Part shown: positions 8,308-15,011 of the stretch, piece by piece
How the letters are laid out: each line of letters opens with the position of its first letter
Position numbering within the stretch: the first letter of the stretch is position 1
Assembly: GCA_963709085.1 (NCBI GenBank)
Contig: CAVPVB010000014.1
Coordinates: 62,001-126,000 of the forward strand
Source: Rhodovastum sp963709085
GTDB taxonomy: Bacteria > Pseudomonadota > Alphaproteobacteria > Acetobacterales > Acetobacteraceae
Direction: 5' to 3'
DNA: 64,000 nt
Made by a program: the position numbers and the translations under genes
The notes under the pieces: model-generated
Told to the model about the DNA's origin: nothing
Databases searched by the model: none
What the model saw: only the letters and a program-made list of their open reading frames with translations

Positions 8308-8401
8308 CTGTCCGAGAATATCTACTATGTCCGAGAATATTGCATTCGTCCGGGAACTTGGCTTCTCGGACGGAATTTGGCGTGTCCGGATTCCGGACGA
8401 A
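8308..8401. repeat. 19-bp-period direct repeats upstream of the tyrosine recombinase
   Basis: TGTCCGAGAATAT occurs at 8308 and 8327, and a degenerate third copy CGTCCGGGAACTT at 8346, each exactly 19 bp apart. Two further units in the same phase (8365 and 8384) keep only the TCCG/CGGAC core, and TCCGGATTCCGGA at 8384 is a palindrome. Regular spacing close to two helical turns suggests stacked protein sites: a recombination or accessory site, an operator, or iterons. Confidence 0.7.
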
Positions 8402-8556
8402 AACCCTTATCACGCCTTAGGTAGTGCTGCCCCAATTGGGCGCAGGGCGCGGAAATCCGCCATCCGCCCCCCTGATCGTGTAGCCTGAAGATCATTCGAA
8501 AAGTTGCTGCAAGGCCGAGCGATGCCGGGGGCAGCCAAGCCGCGATGCGGCGCAGG

Positions 8557-8926
8557 TCACGCCGCCGTAGCCGCCTTCGGGCTCGGATCGATACCCAGCT
8601 CGCGCCGAACATGGCCGAACCGGACCGGATCGGCGACGCGGGTGTCTGCCATCAATTCGCGCAGAGCGGCCAGGCCCGCCTCCGTGAAGAACAGCCGCGG
8701 CAGCCGTTGCGTGGTATCGAGCCGCATCAGCCCGCGCTCAAGCAACCCTTCTGCGGTCGCCGGGATCTTCGGCTGACCGGCCTGCGTGCCGCCGCGCCAG
8801 AGCTTGAGAGAGAACCCCTCTGCGACGCTCGGAAGCGTCGAAAAGTACCTGGTCCAGTTCGCGCCTGATGAAGTCGCGCTCGCCTGGCGTGAACCCGGCG
8901 ATTGTGCGTGTCTGCGTCTTGCCCAT
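8557..8926 (-). pseudogene. Conserved plasmid hypothetical gene broken by a frameshift
   Basis: Two leftward frames join into one protein. The first gives MGKTQTRTIAGFTPGERDF and RRELDQ; after a one-base shift near 8838-8848 the second continues FSTLPSVAEGFSLKLW, AGQPKIPATAEGLLERG and RLPRLFFTEAGLAALRELM. The second half reads like a small winged-helix DNA-binding domain. I recognise the joined pattern only as an uncharacterised protein type of about 115 residues seen on plasmids. The extra base may be a real mutation or a sequencing error. Confidence 0.55.
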
Positions 8927-8986
8927 GGCTTTGATCATAGCACTGGCCGGGCGGCCGGGCAGCTCACGTCGAGGACGCCCAAGGGC

Positions 8987-9120
8987 TGCGACCTATCGCC
9001 TTCCCGGCGATGCCGAGGACGACATCAACCGCATCCTGCTTCAGGCGCCGGGCAGTGGGGCTTCGCGCCGCCGAGCGATATGATCTGGTGGTTCAGACCC
9101 ATCAGAACGCAGATGGATGA
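8987..9120 (+). pseudogene. Remnant of a RelE/ParE-type toxin gene
   Basis: The frame reads ATYRLPGDAEDDINRILLQA, the opening of a ParE-like toxin. After a one-base shift it continues GLRAAERYDLVVQTHQNADG before a stop. Intact members continue for another 50 or more residues. There is no start codon of its own and no antitoxin beside it, so it is an eroded fragment. Confidence 0.45.
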
Positions 9121-9176
9121 TATCTATTAGATAGCCGCCAGCTAGCGGCCGATCCAAAGACTCGCTGCCAGCGAAT

Positions 9177-9623
9177 TCACTGGCTTGTTATTGTCTGCCT
9201 CCTCTCGAGCATGGCGTCCAACAGGGCTTCCGGGGTTACTCCCTCGGCACGGGACGCTTCCAGCAGTTTCCGCCATGCTGCCAGCGCATCTTCCATCACT
9301 TCGCAGAGCATCTGTCCACGCTCTGCTGCAACCTCCCGCACACCCTGGTCATAGGCAGGCGTCACCCTCGTAGCGAACTGTACCGCCCTTCCTGTCCGTC
9401 GAAGACTGCGCCCGTCAACACGGGTGTAGGTGTCGACAGCGCGAGGGAGCGTGCGGGTCCGGACCTGCTGTGCCGGTTCGGAAACCGGCGCGACAACCGC
9501 AGGCCCGGGAAGTGGCGGTACCACTTCGCGTTGTGGGGCCGGTTCTTGGATTTGTGGCGCGTCGTCCACTGGGGGTTCGCCTAGGCGACGACGGCCGCCA
9601 CGTAGCTTGCTGATGTCGGCCAT
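9177..9623 (-). CDS. Small partner of ParA (candidate centromere-binding protein)
   Basis: A protein of 148 residues directly downstream of parA. Its start overlaps the parA stop as TAATG (one shared base), so translation is coupled. The N-terminal 60 residues are proline-rich and probably disordered (RREVVPPLPGPAVVAPVSEP region). The C-terminal half, from VQFATRVTPAYDQGVREVA to MEDALAAWRKLLEASRAEG, is helical. Plasmid parA genes of this size are commonly followed by a small, unrelated DNA-binding adaptor such as ParG. The role is inferred from position, not from a recognised domain. Confidence 0.6.
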   Translation of the reverse strand: MADISKLRGGRRRLGEPPVDDAPQIQEPAPQREVVPPLPGPAVVAPVSEPAQQVRTRTLPRAVDTYTRVDGRSLRRTGRAVQFATRVTPAYDQGVREVAAERGQMLCEVMEDALAAWRKLLEASRAEGVTPEALLDAMLERRQTITSQ

Positions 9624-10261
9624 TATGCGCCCTCCCCTTCTGGAATTGCGTCGATAACAGCCTGGACGACCTCTTCAGCAGCAACTTTCAAGCTTTTGAT
9701 GCGAACCTCTACCAGTGCCCGCCCTGTGTCCTGGGCCGCCCGGTATGCTGCGCGCTCCGGCAAGTACCCGGCCGACACCGCGTATCCGGCGTCCGTAAGG
9801 TAATCGCGGGCTGCCCGCGCCTCAGCATCTGTGGAGATCCGCGAAAGAACGTAGAGCAGCCTGGATGATGGCACACCCCGCTTGACGAGCGCATTGAACA
9901 CTCTAACAGCTGGACGCAGGTCGTCTAACGAAGCGCCGGTTGGTTGTACCACAAGGTCAGCAGCGCGCGCGATTTCCAGGGTCTCCGCATCGGCCTTAGC
10001 CGGCCCGTCGAAGATCAAGACATCGGTACCGTTTGCAGCGGTTATTGCCTCGCCAGGCGACTTGTGCAGTTGGACGGCAACTTCCGGGGTCAGACCAGAG
10101 CGCATGCGGTCCTTATGCCAGTCGACAGTCGATCCCTGGCCGATGTCTAAGTCCGCGATTTTAACCGAAAGACCGCCCGCCGCTGCGGTAACCGCAATGG
10201 CGCGGGCTAGCGAAGATTTCGACACGCCGCCTTTTTGCGAGACGAGACCAATTGTCGCCAC
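9623..10261 (-). CDS. parA: ParA-family partition ATPase
   Basis: A protein of 212 residues, the short ParA type without an N-terminal DNA-binding domain. The deviant Walker A motif reads KGGVSKSS at residues 10-17 and keeps the signature lysine but has Ser in place of the usual Gly (KGGVGKST). Switch I is ADLDIGQGSTVDWHKDR and Walker B is DVLIFDGPAKADAET. LVVQPTGASLDDLRPAVRVF is typical of the family. It uses ATP-dependent DNA binding to position plasmid copies. It is co-transcribed with the 9177-9623 gene. The AT-rich repeat region immediately upstream is the likely centromere and promoter. Confidence 0.88.
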   Translation of the reverse strand: MATIGLVSQKGGVSKSSLARAIAVTAAAGGLSVKIADLDIGQGSTVDWHKDRMRSGLTPEVAVQLHKSPGEAITAANGTDVLIFDGPAKADAETLEIARAADLVVQPTGASLDDLRPAVRVFNALVKRGVPSSRLLYVLSRISTDAEARAARDYLTDAGYAVSAGYLPERAAYRAAQDTGRALVEVRIKSLKVAAEEVVQAVIDAIPEGEGA

Positions 10262-10264
10262 CTG

Positions 10265-10736
10265 TTAGCCCTCCGCTGCCTAGCGGCTTTGTAGATGTAA
10301 TTTGTAATATTGTCAACAGCAGTTGGCCAGCCTGTCGCTAGCTAGCAGCTAACTGTAAGTTGCAGGAAATCTTCCCGGCCGCGATGGTTACCGTGCCGCG
10401 TAGCTAATAGTTATACGCTAGGTTGCTGCTAGCTATTAAAAAGCTATTAGTCTACAAAAGGCACTGCCACCATACCTCAAGGTAGCGGCTATCAAGCCGC
10501 TGTGTGGCGGCTATCTATGAGCTTTCTAAAAGTGCGCGGATGACGGCGGCTTGATAGGCGTTCGGTGAATTTGAATCCCGTTAGGCGCTGGCTGGCCGCT
10601 AGCACGCTGCTAGCTTATAGCTATGAATTCCAAAGGCTTATCGCCGCATTAGATTGGTCGGTATGTATCTAGTAGAAAGCTGATAGATACCGGCTATCTT
10701 CTTGCGTGCGGCATTTCCGCAATGCCAGCACCGAAT
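10265..10736. repeat. AT-rich region of repeated AGCTA/TAGCT motifs upstream of parA, candidate centromere
   Basis: This 470-bp stretch has no gene. It is conspicuously rich in short related motifs: GCTAGCTAGCAGCTA, GCTGCTAGCTATTAA, AGCTATTAG, CGCTAGCACGCTGCTAGC, TTATAGCTA. GGCTTGATAGGC also echoes GGCTATCAAGCC. More copies lie just beyond the partition genes (9130-9160) and past the IS630 remnant (11524-11545), so the IS probably inserted into the array. Repeats next to parA commonly form the parS/parC site and operator. Confidence 0.55.
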
Positions 10737-11514
10737 TATTGACCCGGCCTGGGCGGTCTTGGAGCGAGGAGGATGGCTACCCAGATATGCGGCATGCAAC
10801 ACATCGACATGCGGAGTTTGGCGCCAGCGGCGCAAGAGGAGCGGCGACGGCAGGTGGTTGGCTTGCGTGAGAGCGGGGTGACCTACAAGGCGATTGGCCA
10901 GGTGGTCGGGCTCACCAGGAACGGGGTGTTCGACATCTGCAAGCGCTACCGGAGGCAGGGGATGGAGGGGTTACAGAGCGGCCCGCGCGGCCCGGCGCCG
11001 GGCACGGGTCGGCTGCTCACGGCGGCGCAGGAGGCGGAGATTCGCCAGTTGATTTGCGACGACACGCCGGATGGGTATGGCCTGCCGTTTGCGCTGTGGA
11101 GCCGCCGCGCGGTGGCGATGCTGATCGAGCAACACTGCGGCGTGTGTCTGGCGGTGCGCACGATGGGAACCTACCTGGCGCGCTGGAACTCCACGCCGCA
11201 GAAGCCGCTGCGGCGTACCTACGAGCAAGGACCCTGACGAGGTGCGGCACTGGCTGGCCGGACATACCGCGCAGATCGAAGTGTTCTACCTGCCGGCCTA
11301 CAGTCCGGAACTCAACCCGGACGAGGGCATCAACGGTGATCTGAAGCAGGCCGCTACGCGCAAGCCGCCGGCCCGCAGCTCTCAGGAACTGAAGCGCAAC
11401 GTCATCAGCCACATGCGCAAGCTCTCGAAGTCGCCGAGGCGCATCCGCAGCTTATTCCGGCACCCGACGTTCCGCCACGCGGCATGACTCAAGTACACCA
11501 AAGCCGGGTCAATA
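10737..11514. mobile_element. IS630-family element with an internal deletion
   Basis: The ends read inward as TATTGACCCGGCCTGGG (10737) and TATTGACCCGGCTTTGG (from 11514), a clear inverted repeat flanked by the TA dinucleotide that IS630 elements target. The internal transposase gene lacks its centre, so the copy is non-autonomous. It sits inside the repeat region between parA and repA. Confidence 0.8.
10773..11487 (+). pseudogene. IS630-type transposase missing its catalytic core
   Basis: The 5' part (10773-11237) encodes the DNA-binding half: YKAIGQVVGLTRNGVFDICK, then SRRAVAMLIEQHCGV and PQKPLRRTYEQ. The 3' part (11242-11487) resumes with the C-terminal end, IEVFYLPAYSPELNPDEGIN (the third catalytic acidic residue). 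About 100 residues that should hold the first two Asp residues are absent at the junction near 11228-11240, where the frame also changes. The protein cannot be catalytic, but the DNA-binding half might still occupy the ends. Confidence 0.85.
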
Positions 11515-11762
11515 GGTGGGTGTCAGCTAGCTGCTGGATAGCTTATAGAGAGTGGGGGGTTTCTGCTTGGCCTGTGGAATCGAGTGATTTCCTGCTTATC
11601 AATCAATTAACTCGCCAATGACCATTGATCGGAAAGCGCAATTTGGTCACGATCGGTCCAGCCTGCTGGACCCGATTGTCGTGCCGCTCACGGCTGGCCC
11701 GCAGAAATTAGCCACTTGTGTCGGGTTGCTTGGTTGATAAGCGAAAAGTGATTGGGATAAGT

Positions 11763-12797
11763 TTAACGAGATATAACCAGTCTCGGGGCCACTGGGGGAC
11801 GTGACGGCTTTAGGATCACGCCAACAGGCGTAATGTCAATTCCAGCAGCTGGATAGACAGCGGTTGCCATAGCAAGAGTGCCAGTAAATTTATGTTTGAA
11901 GTGAGCGAGCTTCGTGAAACCAGTTCCAAACTGACCTTTAAGCGCAGCCCATGTGACAAGCTTGTTCGATGAAAGTGAGTGGAGCCGATAGGCTAACCAC
12001 AAGTACACATCCAGAGCAGGGGCATTGTTCGAAAGGGCTCTTATAGCTGCGTCTTCGAGCGGAACGGGGTGGCGCTTAAGTTGTTCAAAGAAGCCCTCGC
12101 TGAGCTTCGCTGTTTCGAGGTTCAGGCGTCCCTGTGAGCTACAGCCGTCATCAATGAAGATTGCGCGGTCAACTATATTTTGGTTCACTAATCCTTCGCC
12201 GCTAGTGCCACGAAAGTGAAAAGTCAGTCGGCATCTTGAAATACGCTCGGCTTGATCTCGGACACTACGTCCCGTCATTCCACCAACAGAAATTCCAAGC
12301 TTTCCAAGCCACTCCCGAAGTGACCCACCAAGCTCGACTTCTCTGCGGCCTGTGCGTAGTGCTTCGGTTTGTAAGAATAGTAAGATCAGGCGGGCGTGGC
12401 TGCCGTATGGGACTCCAACGAATTCAACTTCGTCGTCGTCGCCAATTGGACGTCGGCCTGGCTCTACCATTAGGCGAACACGTTCGGATGAAATGCCCCA
12501 ATGAGCGTCGGGAGCTAGTTTTTTGTGGGGTAGGGCGCATTGCGCCCATCCGGAGAACGCGAAACCCAGGCCGGTATCTTCTTCAGAAAGGTACTGCGCG
12601 GCCGCCTCAACGACAGCACGATTGATACCGGCTTCCAAAGCCGCCTTCTTGCCTTGTGCTTCTAGAAGCTCGTGGACGACCGCCATCGCCGTTCTCCATT
12701 CGTGTTGGATGTTGGCCGATTTGGCTGGGGTTGTCGCTGTGGAATCGAGTGATCGGGCTATTAGTGAAGCTATTTGAGTATCTACTATTAAATTCAT
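11763..12797 (-). CDS. repA: Plasmid replication initiator, RepA_C family
   Basis: About 344 residues from the ATG at 12795-12797. The stretch VPYGSHARLILLFLQTEALR, then LREWLGKLGISVGGMTGRSV and AERISRCRLTFHF, is the RepA_C winged-helix signature. The frame is open further upstream to 12875, but that extension is made of iteron sequence, so I reject it. RepA binds iterons to open the origin and usually represses its own gene. Here one iteron touches the start codon and another lies within the first 20 codons, which fits autoregulation. This gene defines the replicon. Confidence 0.87.
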   Translation of the reverse strand: MNLIVDTQIASLIARSLDSTATTPAKSANIQHEWRTAMAVVHELLEAQGKKAALEAGINRAVVEAAAQYLSEEDTGLGFAFSGWAQCALPHKKLAPDAHWGISSERVRLMVEPGRRPIGDDDEVEFVGVPYGSHARLILLFLQTEALRTGRREVELGGSLREWLGKLGISVGGMTGRSVRDQAERISRCRLTFHFRGTSGEGLVNQNIVDRAIFIDDGCSSQGRLNLETAKLSEGFFEQLKRHPVPLEDAAIRALSNNAPALDVYLWLAYRLHSLSSNKLVTWAALKGQFGTGFTKLAHFKHKFTGTLAMATAVYPAAGIDITPVGVILKPSRPPVAPRLVISR

Positions 12798-12941
12798 CAC
12801 CCAATTCCACGGGATAACCCTGCAACACATTGATTCGTAGCGGACGGCGATCACCCAATTCCACACTTCGGTCACTCAATTCCACAGTCGGCCTGTGGGC
12901 AGCTGGGCTTGGGGAAGGGAAGGACGATCACTCGATTCCAC
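12739..12941. repeat. Iterons of the plasmid origin
   Basis: A 15-bp unit, consensus GTGGAATYGRGTGAT read on the minus strand, occurs at 12796-12810, 12850-12864, 12871-12885 and 12927-12941. An opposite-oriented copy lies at 12739-12753 inside repA, and a further copy past its 3' end at 11574-11588. The two classes are GGAATTGGGTGAT and GGAATCGAGTGAT. Iterons flanking repA are the standard binding sites of RepA-type initiators. Confidence 0.85.
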
Positions 12942-12949
12942 ATTCGCTT

Positions 12950-13844
12950 GGCCAACTCGGAAGCGCCAAGCCGAGTCGCTCCATCGTTGCGGTTCCCAAG
13001 TGGTGATGGTGACGTGTGGCGATGGTGGAGCAGGAAAATGGTGTCAGACACCGCACCGGCCTCGGCGGCAACCACGGCCGACTGTGGTCGGCTGACGAGC
13101 ACGCGGGTGTCCAAAAGAGAGGGCAGTGCAGGATGGGGAACCGTCGTGCTGCGCATCGCGGAACATAGGGAGCCTTGCTCACGGCGTCGCTCGCCTTGGC
13201 CAATCTTCCCGACGGATCATGTTTGCGTCAAAGCGGGTTACGCTGAGCCAATTCGGTCCCTGCCGAAGTTGCATAGGTTGCATGTCACCACTGCCGCAAC
13301 TCGGCCACTCACCTCCGCTTCCAGCGCCTACGCCTTGTCAGGGTCGTCGAGCTGAACGAGATCTTCCGAAACGGTCTCCTCCAATTTGCGCGCTAAGCGA
13401 CGCGGCCACAATCTCACCGGGGGACACGCCACAAAGTATAAATGCAACTCGTTTCCTATGAAATTAATACATCCGTAGGCGCATTTTGCCGCGGAACACA
13501 CTGGTCTCGGTATCCCCTTCCGCTCACGTCTCAATTAAGAGTCAAGCCGTCTCTAATCGCGGGAGACGAAGAAAAGTAATATCGAATCGATATGAACACA
13601 AGCTGGGGCCGCGGTTGCGATACCTGGGTGTAGAGGCGAAGAAAGTTACAATTTACGGTTGCGTTACCGTGATCGTTCGTGCTTCTACGCCGCCGACGCC
13701 GATACGAATTGGCTGTCCAACCGGGGAACTACAGTCCCCCACCCTGGGTGAACTGTGTGTTTTCTGGTATGTCATTGCGCAATCGGCGATTCCAAACCCA
13801 TCATGCGCCCGGCGTGCCGTGCGACGAGGCTCCCGGACCAAGTA
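12950..13844. other. Non-coding stretch between the origin and the first Tn3 transposon
   Basis: No protein family, ribosome binding site or repeat array could be supported here on either strand, although several frames stay open by chance. Part of it may belong to the origin. The right limit is the transposon's inverted repeat at 13845. Confidence 0.5.
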
Positions 13845-13964
13845 GGGTCGGAAGGGGCAACCGTGCGAAAACGTACGCTAAGGAATCCCCTTCCGTGCGT
13901 TTTTGGGGGTTCCTGAGGCCGGTTTGGCCATTTTCGGTTCGAGATAGGCATGAACTGCCCGTTT

Positions 13965-14079
13965 ATTGCGTGCAATCATGGAATGCAATTCGCATTGGAC
14001 GCGATATCGGTGTTCGAACTGGCGTATTGCACGCGATAAACCTGGGTGCTAACGCGGGGGATGACATCGCGTGCAATAC
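13965..14079. repeat. Candidate internal recombination site for TnpI
   Basis: A perfect 14-bp inverted pair, GTATTGCACGCGAT (14024-14037) and ATCGCGTGCAATAC (14066-14079), is separated by 28 bp. A self-palindrome ATTGCGTGCAAT lies at 13965-13976, and the same word appears near the right end at 18427-18440. Such repeats upstream of tnpI resemble the internal resolution site of Tn4430-like elements, although the core spacing there is much shorter. Confidence 0.6.
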
Positions 14080-15011
14080 AAGCAGCGCCAGGTTGCGAGC
14101 TTATCGACCCGGGGTGGATGACGCTGTTCCTGGCCAGCCTGGCGCATGACGATCTCTCGCCCGCCACCTTGCGCGGCTACCGCTACGACCTGCGTCACTT
14201 CCTCGCCTGGCATCGCACAGTCCAGGACGCCCCGTTCACGATCGAGGGCTTGGCGGAGTACCAGTTGATCGCCTACCGCCAGCACATGGTCGCGGCAGGA
14301 CGCAGGCCCGCCACGGTCAACCGTCGCCTGGACGCCCTGCGCCGGCTGTGCCGATGGGCGCGCGGCACCGGCGGCTTGAACACCAACGTCGCGAGCAATG
14401 TCCGGCCGGTGCGTACCATCCGCAATCGCCAGCCGGTCGGCCTGACCGATATCGAAAGCCACGCCCTGCTGCGCGCCGCCGGGGCGTCTTCGCACGGCCT
14501 GGCAGCGCGAAATTACGCGCTGGTGCAACTTATGCTGCAGGCCGGGCTGCGGGTTGGCGAGGTCGCAGCGCTGCAAGTTGGCGACATCGCCATGAACGAC
14601 CGCTCCGGCAGCGTCCGCATCCGCCAGGGCAAGGGGCCCAAAGCACGCGAGGTGCCGCTGAACGCAACCGCGCGCCGTGCGCTCAAACAATATCTCGAAC
14701 ACCGCCAGGCGCCGGGCAAGAGCGCGGCGCTTTTCATCAGCAGCCGTGAGACGGCGATGCCGGTGCGCACGATCCAGTCCGTCATCACAAGTATCGCCTG
14801 CCGTGCCCGGCTCAAGCGGGTTGCGGTTTCGGCGCACACGCTGCGCCACACCTTCGCGCTTGGCTACTTGCGCGACAATCCCGGCAGACTGCTGGAGCTG
14901 GCAGGCCTGCTTGGTCACGAGTTCCTCGACACGACGATGGTTTACACGCGACCATCACGCGATGATCTCGCGGCCGACCTGGAGCGCTCGCACCTGAATG
15001 TCGATGGCTGA
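14061..15011 (+). CDS. tnpI: TnpI-like tyrosine recombinase (cointegrate resolution)
   Basis: About 316 residues from the ATG at 14061; an ATG at 14118 is an alternative because the first start overlaps the recombination repeats. The core-binding domain includes LSPATLRGYRYDLRHFLAWH. Catalytic boxes are QAGLRVGEVAALQVGDI (Arg I), SAHTLRHTFALGYL (HxxR) and GLLGHEFLDTTMVYTRPS (His and nucleophilic Tyr). In Tn3 elements of the Tn4430/Tn5401 type, TnpI resolves the replicative cointegrate in place of a serine resolvase. It overlaps tnpA by 14 bp, so both are one transcription unit. Confidence 0.85.
   Translation: MTSRAIQAAPGCELIDPGWMTLFLASLAHDDLSPATLRGYRYDLRHFLAWHRTVQDAPFTIEGLAEYQLIAYRQHMVAAGRRPATVNRRLDALRRLCRWARGTGGLNTNVASNVRPVRTIRNRQPVGLTDIESHALLRAAGASSHGLAARNYALVQLMLQAGLRVGEVAALQVGDIAMNDRSGSVRIRQGKGPKAREVPLNATARRALKQYLEHRQAPGKSAALFISSRETAMPVRTIQSVITSIACRARLKRVAVSAHTLRHTFALGYLRDNPGRLLELAGLLGHEFLDTTMVYTRPSRDDLAADLERSHLNVDG

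Noticed and set aside
6769..8424. A 551-codon plus-strand frame
   Set aside because: It overlaps the hypothetical gene at 6735 and is antisense to the well-supported recombinase at 7258-8229.
10305..10700. CRISPR-like appearance of repeated short words
   Set aside because: The repeats are 5-10 bp, irregularly spaced and without unique spacers of constant size.
12798..12875. N-terminal extension of RepA
   Set aside because: The extra codons are two iterons and spacer, so the extension is an effect of the repeat sequence.
13126..13845. Several plus- and minus-strand frames of 90-120 codons
   Set aside because: No ribosome sites, no recognisable motifs, and composition unlike neighbouring genes.
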